Source: Erigeron canadensis (lineage: Eukaryota; Streptophyta; Magnoliopsida; Asterales; Asteraceae). Taken from it: a stretch of 64,000 nt of DNA. The stretch lies in the NCBI RefSeq assembly GCF_010389155.1, contig NC_057764.1, positions 2,356,001 to 2,420,000 on the forward strand. The letters run 5' to 3'. The notes beneath the pieces are model-generated. The model made no database searches. It saw only the letters and a program-made list of their open reading frames with translations, and had not been told where the DNA came from. Positions 38,196 through 50,747 of the stretch are shown piece by piece (position 1 is the first letter of the stretch; every line of letters begins with the position of its first letter). A program made the position numbers and the translations under genes.

Positions 38196-38714
38196 TTCTA
38201 CAAAAAAGCCAAGAAGAAAATACAACAAAGATCAGTAATTTAAAAGATTAAAAAATATAAAATAAAATTATAAAATTAAACAAAACCCTAGAAATTTGGG
38301 GTTAATGTAATAGACTGAAATATAGATAAATAGACGATGAGTACCTTCATAAATTACAAATCGGAATGCTAATCGTATGTTTTTTGGGGGAATTTGAACA
38401 GAAAGTTATGGTGAAGGGGAAGAAAAAGAAAAACCGGGCGGGTGATTTGGGGGGACGAAATGAAAATGAAAATGATTTGGGAGATTGCTGGGTATATATA
38501 CATATATATATTTAATATATTAAATCTGTAACACGTGGCTCGTTCTTTAGTAAAAAAAAAGAAGTGCAAGTGGTTACCTGCTACTTGTTGAGTATCCGGT
38601 AGCATGCGTTAGATAACCTTAAAAACGTAGTTGGTTACATTATATAGCAAGTCGAGTAGTATGATACATTACATAGCATTTTTATCATAGTTGGTTACAT
38701 TCTCATGCGTTTAG

Positions 38715-40536
38715 CACTTTTTCATATTAGCCAACTGATCGATGAAGACCATTGATAGATCTATTATCCTATCAAGTATCAATCATTCATTTGTGTAAGA
38801 ACCATGTAAAGTTTATCCCAATGAACCTTTTTATAATGTCTATCAACATCAAATGTCTATTTGATCACTTCTTCATGCCCCTTAATCATCATAGTGCCCA
38901 TTTACAAATGTTATTCTAAAAATACAATAATAGATGCATTTAAAGTCACATTTAAAGTTTATTTTTGTTAAAATAGTCTCTTGCATTAATAGTAAAACAA
39001 CTTAAATAACTAAAGTTTTTTAGTTTTATAACTCACGTGTACACAGCCTATCAGGCTAATTTGTTGTCGTTTGTGAACTTTTTACTTTTTATGATAAATT
39101 TTTTAAAGATTGTACATAACAGGATTTGGACATAACCTATTTTATAAATACCTTAAGATGTTAACCACTATCATAGTATAATCCAACTATGTAGTGTAAA
39201 CCACCTTCTCGCATAAATCGAATACATAAAACAAATATTACAACCCATAACATATTAGAACTAAAAATTTACTAAAGATGTCAAACCCGAATTTTGTTCT
39301 TTCTTATTTGGATAATTTATTCCTTTGCCACCTCAAAAGAGGACAGTCAATAAATCAAAGGAATAAGATTATAAGAAGGTTAGGCTGACAACTCATCTTG
39401 TTTTGTGTTTGTTGTGTATAATTCATGGACCTAATTATATGCCTTTGTATGGGTGATGAATAAACGTGGCCACATTTTTATATACTCGAACTAAAGAATA
39501 TTATATTATATGTCATTATAACTCTTTTTAGGATTAGTAATGATTAAGATTTTTGCAATTTTTAATAAAGCTGATAGATTTTATTGACTTTATCGTCGTT
39601 GTAATTTTTTCCATTTTGTCAGTTATGTATTTAACTGATATTTACTGATGAGATGAAAGAAAAGATGTACAAACTCATAGAGGAAAAATTACCAACTTTT
39701 AAGAAGGGTTTTGACTGAAATTCTTGTTAGATGATACAATGATTTTTGTTTGGAATGCTTTTTAAGGCTTCTCTTCTTCATCTCAATATAAGGAGGTTCA
39801 CTACAAATTTCCAAAGAGGTTCCATATTGATCTAGTTATTATTATAAATATTATTTCCAGTTTTATCTTTGATACAATAACTTTTAGTTTTATTAGTATG
39901 AGGAGGCTTTTCAATATCATGTATTCTTCAAACACAACAATAACAAAATCTAATTTTGTCCAACATGAGGTATGAGAGACATGAAATGTGGACCTGATAA
40001 ACTAAATTAGTCTTCGATCTTATATGGAGGAAAACCTATGGCAAATAGTTTTATCATTGTTATCAATTTTGTAATCTAGATACTTTTAATGGGAGACATA
40101 TAGTGCAAATATGACATTTTAGACTTTTAGGAGTCGTATTTTGTCTCTATGGTATGAGTCATAGTCTTTGTGGGTCTTTAATGGAGTACATTGGGTGAGA
40201 AATAGGTAGGCTGTACTATTCATATACGATTTATATTGTTTTTATATATATCAATATCTTTAACATAATATATATTAAGCATTAAACTAAATGTCCATTT
40301 AGGTCTAGTTGAATTTAGTGTGTGAACTCTTGGTTTGATATGGACATGGAGAAAAGGTTATCACACGGTATTCATGTGTTCAAAATTAGGACTGTTGTAT
40401 CCCTTAAGTTAGATTGGTAATAAAGATCTAATCTAGTTTCTTATGATAAACTAAACTTCTCCACCTATGCTCAGGGTGTCGATTATAGTCATCGACCTTA
40501 AGAATGTGAGATCTATTAAAAAGGGTTATATGCATA
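38715..40536. other. Intergenic, no gene seen
   Basis: AT-rich sequence between the coding MULE and the MITE at 40546. I see no convincing open frames, splice patterns or repeat structure. Confidence 0.6.
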
Positions 40537-40545
40537 TAAAAATAA

Positions 40546-41401
40546 GATAAATTATCACAAATCGTTCATGTGGTTTGCTCAATTCGCATTTTCATCCCTC
40601 TGTTTTTATTTTATTATTAGGTGTCCATGTACTTTTCATTTTCATTGCCAACCGTCCCTAACACTAATAGCCGTTAGTTTTGCTCCGTTAAACCCTTCAT
40701 GTGCAATGCACATGAGGGTATAATCGTCAAGTTCATTACCACATGGACTATTTGTAATAAAAACATTGGATTAAAAAAAAACTTTGTATTCCTTCTCCCA
40801 CACAACTCCGACCACCATTCTTGACCGCTCGCCCACCACCTATGACCGTCGAACAAGTTCGCCGGAAAACGAGAATTACCACCCGCCACCGCCAGAAAAG
40901 TTCCCCGGAAACCGAGAACCACCACTTGTCACCGTCGGAAAAGTTCACCGGAAAACGAAACAACAACGACGACGGTAGAGTGGCGGAACATCAGCAGCGG
41001 CGACGGTTCCATGGTTGTGATTAAGTAATTAAGACTTAGGGTTAAAGATGAAACCCTATGTTGTTCAGGATGATGGCCGGAGTTTCTTATGGTGAAAAAG
41101 AGCGACGGCAGGAGGCTGTGAGGGTGACCAGAAGTTTGGATGGTGGTGGCAGTGAGAGAGGGAGGAAGATGAGAAGTTTTTGTCTTTTAATTACAAATAG
41201 TGTCTCAAAGATGTTTTATCACAAATAGTCCCTACGGTTACAAACGGGACAAAAATTTAACGGATGAAAACTAACGGTTGTTAGTGACAGGGACGACTAG
41301 CAATGAAAAGGAAAAGTACAGGGACACCTAATGATAAAAAAAAGCACAGGGATCAAAATGCGAATCGAGCAAACCACATAGACGATTTGTGATAATTTCT
41401 C
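40546..41401. mobile_element. MULE-type MITE, 856 bp, perfect 9-bp TSD
   Basis: Inverted repeats begin GATAAATTATCACAAATCGT (left) and GAGAAATTATCACAAATCGT (right, complement) and continue through TGTGGTTTGCTC. The flanks are a perfect 9-bp duplication, TAAAAATAA, at 40537-40545 and 41402-41410. The interior has GC-rich, CCGG-rich low-complexity sequence (about 40800-41010) that stays open in several frames but shows no conserved protein. Confidence 0.9.
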
Positions 41402-41410
41402 TAAAAATAA

Positions 41411-43080
41411 TAACAAACTTTGCATGAAATTACAAATCTACAAATCAACTAAGAATTATTAAAAATGAAAAGCCACTTTTGACCTTTTATCAGGAACTCT
41501 TTAAACGTGGCAACATCTAAGTAGCTCTCTATTTTGTATAATTCTTATATTATATACTTGATTTCGGGATTTGAAAAAAAACGAAAGTGATTTTTGTAAT
41601 GGACAAGTATATATCGATTTCTATTTTGGATAATCCACATGCTTGATTTTTAAATTTGAGAATTCATACAAAGTTCATAGCTACTTATGCAAACCAACTT
41701 GTTAAAAACTACTGTATAAAGAAGTGACTTGTTTTAGACTTGCAAAAACCTTACAATTATAAGCACTCGAACACCATAATATATATCAGCATTGAACTGA
41801 ATAATGCAGTATTTGAGAAAGACACGACAACTAGCGAAGATGATTTTTAACTCTATCGTGTTTTTTTTTTTTTTTTGTCTTTTCTATAGATATCATCTCG
41901 TTAAAAAGTTTATGTTATCATGGCCACTATGTCGTATTAGTTCTAGCTACTTGATGTAATTTTTGATTAACTTGGTTTCTTGCCGAAATATTATTAGTAA
42001 AATTATTTGGCTGTTCAAAAAATAACAGCATCAAACTGAAGAATAATGTAGCTTTCAACTTGAGACGTGTTGAAGTCGAAAACCATTTCACTGTTTTGAA
42101 AGCCATAATTCATGAACACTAGCAATGAATCACATGAAGTTGAAAAGGAGGCGATAGAGGTGGTAATAATTAACATATAATATATGACTATATATCTTGA
42201 TCAACTTATTTTTAAAAAAAAAATATATAAATGAAACGCTTTAGATGGTCAAACCATCTGAATACACCTTGTGCGCCTTTCAGTATGTTCGACATGTTAA
42301 TTTGTCAAGCTCACTCAATTAACCTAAAGACCGTCTTTCAAGCAAAAGGTCGATATCGTTAAATTTAATCTGATGACAGGGCATCCTAATGAACAATATG
42401 ACTAGTATAAAACAAAAAGGCTTCTAATGAACATATCAGCAACAATATCTCTTAGATACAATGAGCTAAGACCGTAGCCTAACATATACAGACCTCAAGT
42501 CGCTATAACAATCTACATTCCTTAAGGGTGATGCATTCTATATGGCCACAGCCAGAATTCCCCAAATTTTACGAAACATTCAAAACTAAGAGTAATACTC
42601 CCATTAAGTCCAAATGTATCTTGTAGCATATCGTTCTTGATAATATCAAATTCTTAAAATTTTGAGGAAAAATGAAAAGAAAAATGTTGGCAGCTCAGTC
42701 CAAGCCCACCCGTTCTGAACCGCAATGAAAACTGCCCACCTATTTAGTTGCCTCTATTAGATATATCTAATTCACTGCGGAATGAGTTGTTTACACAAGT
42801 TAGACTAAAAATCCGGTATGCGTTCATTAATTACTTGATTAAATATACATAAACAGAATAAGAATGGACAGATATGCAAAAAGAAATTAGCGCATAAAAA
42901 AACTAGCCTCATTTTGTATAAGTTATTTGGATCACACGATTAATTAGTACAAGTCATACAAGTCAATATATACTAAAGAACTCAGGAAGCAATGCAAGGA
43001 GCATTAACAATAGCCAATAGGTAGCATATGCAGATACTAACATTAATAGATAACAGGCTACAAGTGGGGAATACTTACGA
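41411..43080. other. Intergenic, no gene seen
   Basis: AT-rich with a T run near 41863. The right end probably includes 3' UTR of the DUF220 gene; a GTAAGT donor on the minus strand near 43078 suggests a 3' UTR intron. Confidence 0.5.
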
Positions 43081-43113
43081 ATTAGTAGCTCAATGACTTC
43101 ATAGCAATTTTCT

Positions 43114-46100
43114 CTACATTTTTCGGCGTGCATTTCGTCGTCTCAAGGCCCATCTTTCTTTGATGTCATATATTTGTTGATGAAGATTTGGGTTTTCGGT
43201 GATATGATCAGCGGCTGAGAGGCCTTTAACTCGATCAGCTTCTACTAGCAAATCGTTTATGAGCATTTCTACAGTTCTTGCGGTTATCCCTCTAAGATAC
43301 CAGGAGATGGGTGGGGGAGGAACAATAGCAGGTTCCACAAGTTGCTGCAAGGTCACTCTTGATCCAATCCTTCCATTACCTTGAGTTCGTGACATGTATT
43401 CTGATAAAGTTTTTGGTTTGAAGGGATGGCATAGTTTTTCATCAAGTATTATGGGCTCAACTTTCCAACAACCTTCAAATCTCTTCATAAATCCTGGTTT
43501 AACTTGCTTAAATTTCATCTGCCGATCATGAAAACATGCAAGAAAGATTCAACATCTATAATTATTTAGAGGTCACAAAATTGGATAGGTAACAGGTAAA
43601 TGGAAACAGATACACCAAGTTCTAGATGGATTGTTAACCATCTTTTTATCCAAGTATAAGCAAGAAAGATATCCACTAACTAAATTAAAAGTGTCACGTC
43701 AACAAACCAGAATGGGTGGGTAAAAGTCACAAGTCAGGTTCAGGTCATGACAATAAAGGTACGTTAGGGCCGGGTCAGGTTGCAAAACCACATTTTTATA
43801 TATCACTTTTTTAAATAATTAACTGATACAAAACAATATTACACCATTATACATTAATAATCTTTTCTTTTTAATATGACTATGTAGGACACTGTATCCC
43901 TTAAAAATACACTTCCTTGCAACCACATTTTTATATATCACTTTTTTAAATAATTAACTGATACAAAACAATATTACACCATTATACATTAATAATCTTT
44001 TCTTTTTAATATGACTATGTAGGACACTGTATCCCTTAAAAATACACTTCCACCAAGTCACCAACTGACAACTCACTTAACATATCTGGGTTAACTCTTT
44101 TTTACCCATTTAATCCTTTAGAGATGAAACATAACCCAAATCGATCATTCATGAGTATATATAGATCAATAAGCTTTTCAAGACAACAAAATGTTCCTTA
44201 CAGAGTAATCTTCTCTGTTTTGATCTACAAGTACATGAACCGAGATGGTTCCTGACCACCAAAGAAACCTCCATATAGCAGCTTGCTCTAAATCAACGAC
44301 CTGCCTTGAACCTTCATCAAGCAAAACCTTTCTGGATGTTACTTCCTGATATAAAACTCGACACCAGTCAGCATAAAGTCTAGAAACAAAAAGAAACTGA
44401 AAAGTTGCAATCAAGAAAATAAAAAATCTTGACATTATGCGGTTAACGGAGAACAATGTGCATCCTATTGTATTACTCATTTATTATAGTTAATGCAATA
44501 AAAAGAACATGTAATCTTTCATACCACCGACCTGAATATTCTTGAAGACCCTCCTATTGTCTGGATCAGTGACAATGTTGTATATTGCATCTGGGGGCAG
44601 CCCCACATTCGTCGTTACATTTAGTTGGCATAAAGACCCTTTAGGTACAATGACCTGAAAAATGACATCTACAAGTTAGTAGATAAGCACGGTGAAGTTT
44701 CTGCATAGATACATACCTAAGCAAGCAACCAATTCCCTTGTGTCGATCAAAACAAAAATTTATATAACAATTATCATATGAACGCTACCTAAATGGCCCC
44801 CATCTTTACTCATTTAACCCAATATGTGCGGCTGGAATTTACTGGAAGTTTCCTGGGTTAATACCCAAAATGGTGTAAATGGAAAACATATTTACCAAAA
44901 TGGTGTAGTTTAAAAAATATTTACCAAAGAGGCGTTTTCTCAAAAAAATATTTATCAAAATGGTGTTTTTTATTACTTTTGTAGCATTTTTACCTAAACA
45001 TTATGTTGTACTTGTTTTATCAAATCTACCAAATTATTGAAACTTAAAAACTCATGATATCTCATAACATTACAATGCCAATACAGGAGAGTATAAGCAT
45101 AGATCTTAAATAAAAAAGTACCACATACATATAAAAATTCTTAGTTTCATTCAAAACGCATGATTTAGCAATACCATGTACGTGAACAAATATCAAGCAA
45201 ATGAAACATTTACAAAGATGAAGGCAAATCTACTTGATCATTAAAACTTAAAAGCTCATGAATTTTTATAACATTACAAAGCCGATACAAGAGAATATAA
45301 GCATATATTTTAAATAGAAAAAGTAACAATTACATATAAAAATCGTTAGTTCCATTTGCTTCAATTTTTGTAAACGTTCCATTTGCTTGATTTTGTTCAT
45401 ATACATAGTATTGTTATAATGGTGATAACTTCTATATTGCGTTTTGAATGAAACCAATCATTTTTATATGTATGTGGTACTTTTTATATAAGATTTATGC
45501 TTATACTCTCTTGTATTAACATTAATAAAAAACACCATTTTGGTAAATATTTTTTAAGAAAACACCTCTTTGGTAAATATTTTTAAAACTACATTTTGGT
45601 AAATATGTTTTCCATTTACACCATTTTGGGTATCAACTCGCTGAAATGTAGGAGAGGTTACTGCCTTAGAAGTTACTTAAGATATATATATATATATATA
45701 TAGGGGAAAGATAATTATAGTACAAGCATTTAAAAAAGTACAAGGTTTTTCGTCCTTCTTCCTTCCATCTCCGACCACCACCATGATCCTCCGGCGACGG
45801 CGACCATCTCCGGCGAGACTTACACATGTGTGAATACCACTTTTTTAGCATTTTAGGGTTTAAAATTATCTAGGTTTTTTCCTTCGCGAGACAACCACCA
45901 CCAGCCACTGTCATCTTCGACCACCCCAACCACGGCGCCGGCAGCAAGGGCTTCGCCCGTACCGTAGCAAACCGTCACCATCTCTTGGATCGCCGTCCAT
46001 CAAATCCATACGATTCCCATATGCATCCCTTGACGGTCAGCTTCAAACGGATGATGTCCTCTGGCCCGTACCGTATCCACCTGAAAACGAACCTGATTCT

Positions 46101-49100
46101 CGCCGGAAAGTTAACTTACACATGTGTAAGCATGTGTAAGTTAACTTACACATGTGTAAGTCTCGCTGGAGATGGTCGCCGCAGCCGTCGCCGAAGGATC
46201 ATGGTGGTGGTCGGAGATTCATGGTGGTGGTGGTGGTGGTGATGGTGGTGGTCGGAGATGGGACGAAGAAGGAAGAAGAAGGAGAAAAAACCTTATACTT
46301 TTTGTACTTTTTTAAATGTTTGTACTATAAATAACCATATATATATATATAGGGAAAAAGTTAAGGACATCTTAAATTAGGGACCATTAGGGACAAATTT
46401 CAATCATCTATTTTTCACCATCTCCGACCACCACCACCACCACCGACCACCACCATGATCCTCCGGCGACGGAGACCACCGCCACCACGACTTACACATG
46501 TGTAAGTTATACAACCACCATCACCACCACCACCACCGTCATCTCCGACCACCACCATGATCCTCCGGCAACGGCGACCACCGCCACCACGACTTACACA
46601 TGTGTATGTTACATGGTCCCTAATTTAAGATGTCCCTAAATTAATCCACCCATATTATATATATATACAGGGAAAGGTTATATCAGGAACCCCTAAAATC
46701 GTAGGAACCTTCTTTAAATTAAAATTAAGAACTATATGATTGTTTACACATGTTCATATGTCTATATAATTGCTTACAAATGTTCATATGACTAAACTAT
46801 ATACATTTGATTACCACCTATCTCATGAAAACATTTATTTACAAAATACTTACATACATATGATCGACTTGCATACATGTGCTCATAATACTATTCATGC
46901 ACATGTGATAATAGAATATATGTCTCCACATAATTGACATAATTATATAATGGATGATAATCTATGTCTCTACATAAGTGTACAATCCAAAATTACATCC
47001 AATAACTCCAAAAAACAATCACCATATAGAGAATAATCAATGATTGAGCTTAATTTAAAAAGTTCTTAAAGGTTCCTGCTATTTTTTGGGTTCCTAAAAT
47101 AACTTTTCACTATATATATATATATATATATATATTCTTGTTTCTTTTGTTTTACAGTGTGATTATTCATTATTCACAATTAGCAAACTTTGTTTAATCT
47201 AGGAGAAATCCCATTTCGAATAAGGTTGTATGGAGATTAACCCATCTGGCAATCTCTAATTCGGTCTACTATCTTGTAATTTCCATATCTAAAGTAACTT
47301 TATCATTCAATTATCTCTATTTATTTCGGGATTTTATCAATGGTCCCATTGTCGGGAATTTCCATGATGATCAATACTCGGAACAGTTCACAAAATAAGG
47401 GATTCATAGGCGCTACTATATGAATGAGAATTGAAGACGAATTGGAGTCATTGGTGGTATCGTTGAAGAAAGTTATTGCAACGATACATGCAAGTATGTA
47501 ACACACCCCATATGCAATCGCAGTTACAATTCCTAATTGGAGTCGGAAAAAAAACCTTCGAAGACCTTTATGTGAAAAACATGAAAAAACCTTGGAAGAC
47601 CTTTATGTGAAAAACATGGAAAAGAAATTGTCAAAGAAAGCCTAGAATAAAATCAAGAGAAAAGGGACAAACATTATTTCCTTCAAGTTGACTGAAAAAG
47701 GTGTGTTTACAAGGGAAATACTTATTCAAGAAGATGCTAGGCTTGATGCTTTGGGATCCCATCTTACGGAAGACAAGGCATCCATTAAAACACATCACTA
47801 CTTACCACCAGATCCGGTCAAAGAGGATACCAACCATAGTGCTGACATTGAATGGCTTATTGCCTGGCACAACGTTTTTCATCCATTTGACTTGAAGACA
47901 AGTCGATTTTAAGAGCGGAATATATTGATATGGACCAATCCTAAATGGTACCCCAACCTTACCTATTTAACCCAATATGTGAGGTTGGAAATTACTTGAA
48001 GTTTTCGGGGTTATGGGTGCTGAAACTAGGAGAGGAAACCGCCTCAAAATTTACTTTATATATATATATATATATTCTTGTTTCTCACTTGTTTTTTCAA
48101 TCCGGTTATTTACAATCAGCAAATTCTGATTTGTTCTAGGTGAATTTCCATCTCGAATAGGGTTGTTTGGAGATTAACCCATCTCCAATTTAGTCTACTA
48201 TCTTGGAATTCCCATATTTTAAGCAACTATATCATCCAATTATCTTAATTTAACTTCTGGGATCATATCAATGGTCCCATTGCTGAAAATTTCGATGATG
48301 ATAAATACCCAAAACAATTGTGGAAAAAAGACCACTAAGAGACATTGGTGGTATCTCTGAAAAAAGTTATTGCACCGATACATGCCAAGCGTGTTCACTG
48401 GGCCCATACTTACATAAGCCACTAATGACACTAATTCATACTCGGAATGTATCTCCGCAATAACATTCTTCAACTATACTACCAATGACTCTAATTGATC
48501 TTCAATTCTCGCTAATATGATTACCTCCGAGTCACTTTTTCTGCTTTGTTCCGGAAATTAACCGTCACGGAATTTCCCGGTAATGGAAACATTGATAGAA
48601 CCCATAAATTAAATAATGATTATTGGATGATAATCTAGGGATTGTAGGATAAAAGCTAATATAAGATGGCAAATCTCCGGTTTTAAGGTAAAATAACCCC
48701 AATTAATATATTAAAATAACCACACAATACAAAATAAATGACCAGAATTATTTACAAAAACCTATTGACAAAAGCCTGCTAAATAACTGCTCCTAAAAGG
48801 TAGCTAAAAACTGCTTGTCTACTATTTGTGTTTTCCTACCAAAGAATGTGTCAACTAAACATTTCAGGAGGAAATTTATTTGATCCTTTTTTGACCCTCC
48901 CCAGACTTGGAATCCTATTAGATTACTTGCTTAAATATTGAAGTTTCAAGATCACTTGATATAAATCAGCTTTTATGTTGTATTTGAACACTCAAGCAAA
49001 TTCCCCCAACAGCCAGAAGCAAGCCTAGATCAGGCTGCAGATTATGGAGTGGGCATAACTTACTAACTATTCTATGTGTTAGCCATTGCTTTTATGTGTA

Positions 49101-49753
49101 GCTGTAAATGAAGCCATTGGCGTGTTATTTTTATTAGTTATGAAATCCTAGCACCTACTACATTTGTGCATGGAGCTTTCACTCTAGTTCTATTTCAAAC
49201 ATATGATAATTGATACGAATACAAGTAGGAAAGAAAAGATTGCCACATCACCAGACCCACAAGATCCCTCTTACCTCAATGGCAGAAGTTTGACCATCTT
49301 CCCACACGGGATTTTTTTTCCAAGCTTGCATTTGCATATCAAGATTGAACTTTGGATCGTTTAGTTTGAACATCTCTCGGTTTGCTCCCCCCTTTTCTGT
49401 TGGCCTCTTGAACCTTGACTGAATCAAACAATATGCCTTTTTAACCGAGATGAGTATATAAGTTAATCACGTGATTACAGGCTTTAAAAGAACTTACAGA
49501 CCTTTAGATGCCTCTGCAATTTTCCAGGAAAATGGGACAAGAAGCCACGAATTGCAGGAAGATTAATGCGTGGACGTTCATTCAACTCAAGCGTTTGGGC
49601 GTTCTTCCTTGATTTACTTGTATCTTTTTCACACATCGATCTTAAACCGTTTGTAAACAGCCCACGAAGTGCTGGAAGATTAATGTGTGGATGCTCATTT
49701 ATCTCGAGTATTTGGATGCTCTTTCTTGAATTATTTGCCTCTTTTTCACCCAT
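43114..49753 (-). CDS. DUF220-type START-like protein
   Basis: Exons: 49753-49502 (84 codons), 49418-49275 (48), 44654-44532 (41), 44345-44202 (48), 43518-43114 (134 plus stop); all phase 0 with GT/AG borders, 355 aa. Exon 1 holds two similar modules ([20 protein letters not shown] and [20 protein letters not shown]). Exons 2-5 resemble plant DUF220/polyketide-cyclase-like proteins: [112 protein letters not shown]. The second is a typical START/SRPBCC start. Biochemical function is unknown to me. Intron 2 (4.6 kb) carries a cluster of MITEs; intron 4 carries a 129-bp duplication. No disruption was seen. A 5' UTR intron acceptor lies near 49808. Confidence 0.88.
43788..44050. repeat. 129-bp tandem duplication in DUF220 intron 4
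   Basis: 43788-43916 and 43922-44050 appear identical from ACCACATTTTTATATATCAC to AAATACACTTCC, separated by TTGCA. Such identity suggests a recent event, or an assembly artefact. Confidence 0.9.
44861..45633. mobile_element. MITE with ATACCCAAAATGG termini
   Basis: Inverted termini ATACCCAAAATGGTGTAAAT (44861) and its complement ending at 45633 extend about 110 bp with repeated ATTTACCAAAATGGTGT blocks. Two direct copies of a ~110-bp block (ATAACATTACAANGCCNATA) lie at about 45060-45150 and 45265-45355, with an inverted piece at 45420-45510. It is non-coding. It interrupts copy 1 of the segmental duplication. Confidence 0.75.
45703..46336. mobile_element. TA-tract MITE E1
   Basis: Left terminus GGGGAAAGATAATTATAGTA and right terminus (complement) GGTTATTTATAGTACAAACA; arms pair for about 130 bp, including CATCTCCGACCACCACCATG. 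(TA)n lies on both sides. The interior has three copies of TTACACATGTGTAAG-like palindromes (46104-46165) and CCGG-rich coding-like sequence, but no gene. Confidence 0.8.
46352..46651. mobile_element. TA-tract MITE E2
   Basis: Left GGGAAAAAGTTAAGGACATC and the complement of GATGTCCCTAAATTAATCCA at the right; the shared part is ACATCTTAAATTAGGGACCA. It holds CCACCACCACC-rich sequence and two CTTACACATGTGTA palindromes (about 46491 and 46596). (TA)n lies on both sides. Confidence 0.78.
46669..47110. mobile_element. TA-tract MITE E3, relative of E0
   Basis: Left AGGGAAAGGTTATATCAGGA and right, as complement, GTGAAAAGTTATTTTAGGAA. The centre (ATGATCGACTTGCATACATG) matches the centre of the foldback element at 2797-3268, as does the terminus. 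It is followed by (TA)13 at 47111-47136. Non-coding. Confidence 0.8.
47501..49274 (-). other. Remainder of DUF220 intron 2
   Basis: Apart from copy 2 of the segmental duplication, this part of the intron shows no gene. Open stretches near 47690-47910 on the plus strand resemble no protein I know and are antisense to the host gene. Confidence 0.5.
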
Positions 49754-49809
49754 TGATCGTTAATCGGTTATCAACATCCACTTTCTTATTCAAGTTCAAC
49801 TGTTTTCCT

Positions 49810-50738
49810 GATAAAAAAAAATGCAAATGAAAAAATAGCCCATCAAAAACAACTTACGAAAATCCATAATAAATTTCCCATTGCCAATGCCTCACCAAAT
49901 ACGGTTCAAATACTACACTCTCTAAAATCATAACTGAATATAAAACGCTTCACACTGTCCTAATTCAAGGTCTAGAATCACGCGATCCTCAAGCACTTCA
50001 CATGACGATAACTCTAAATTTACAACCACAATTACTAGAGCCTCTTTATAAATTCACATTAAACTGATTCCAATCCAATTTCAAATCAAAACCCGCACAC
50101 GTCATCATTTTATGAACCAATACAACATCAGCATCAACAGTATGAGATGAACCAATACATACATGTGATAATAGCGATATATCGATAGGCCGGATACATA
50201 CAAATAACAATACATTAAACTATCAGTATTCTAAAAACCTAATTTCACCTCAATAATTATTATTCTAAACAATCAGTATTCAAACAAACTATAAAAATTA
50301 TACATTAATTATATAATTAAAACAATAATAAGGAATTAAACTAGTGTTTTGATCGGGTGAAAATACCTAGAGGTTTCAAGTTCAAAACTCGACGCCAAAT
50401 ATATACACCTCGTGGTTAAGCCTGTGGCCGCCCTCGGCTCGGCTCACAAATACCTAAACTTAAGAAACAGTGTAAAGTGTGAGGGTGTTGTTAGGAAAGA
50501 TGTTGAATCATGTCATCCGCATTGATTTTTTAAGAGTAATAAAATCCCTACTTTATTTTTTCATTCATTCTGTGTGTGTATGTGAATTTGGAAAAAAGAA
50601 AAGGAGCCGTAACAAATCAGTTTAGTTAGGCACCGTCCAATAAGCATCTCCCACGTGTATCATGCTTTACACATCTGCCGAATTTTATCCGTTGGTGAGA
50701 GCTAACCACGAGTCAAAACAGTCAAACCTTGATTTACT
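49810..50738 (-). other. Leader/promoter region of DUF220 gene
   Basis: The left end should be 5' UTR intron (acceptor near 49808, minus strand). The rest, up to the target duplication at 50739, is AT-rich without open frames. No clear TATA box could be assigned. Confidence 0.4.
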
Positions 50739-50747
50739 TTAATTTTA

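Larger units (their letters stand above)
33664..38714. mobile_element. Coding MULE (~5 kb) with two convergent genes
   Basis: Inverted repeats of about 120 bp bound it: left GCATGAGAATGTAACCAACT...GCTATGTAATGTA...CTCGACTTGCTATGTAA...TAGATAACGCATGCTACCGGAT-like sequence (33671-33790), and its complement at about 38590-38711. Inside are a MURA-type transposase gene on the minus strand and a GRF-zinc-finger gene on the plus strand, each starting near its own inverted repeat and pointing inward. A clean target-site duplication was not found, so outer borders are accurate to within about 10 bp. Confidence 0.88.
44770..48395 (-). repeat. Segmental direct duplication in DUF220 intron 2, one copy filled with MITEs
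   Basis: Copy 1 is split as about 44785-44860, 45634-45681 and 47137-47500. Copy 2 is continuous at about 47940-48395. Shared landmarks in order: TTTAACCCAATATGTG; GTAGGAGAGG against CTAGGAGAGG; a (TA)n tract then TTCTTGTTTC; GGAGATTAACCCATCT; ATCAATGGTCCCATTG; AAAGTTATTGCANCGATACA. In copy 2 nothing interrupts the (TA)n tract (48057-48074), which makes it an unfilled paralogue of the site occupied in copy 1. A short inverted copy of the 47418-47485 part lies at 48462-48520. Confidence 0.8.

Noticed and set aside
47688..47912. Plus-strand 74-codon frame in DUF220 intron 2
   Set aside because: No family resemblance, antisense to the gene, lies between the two copies of a repeated segment.
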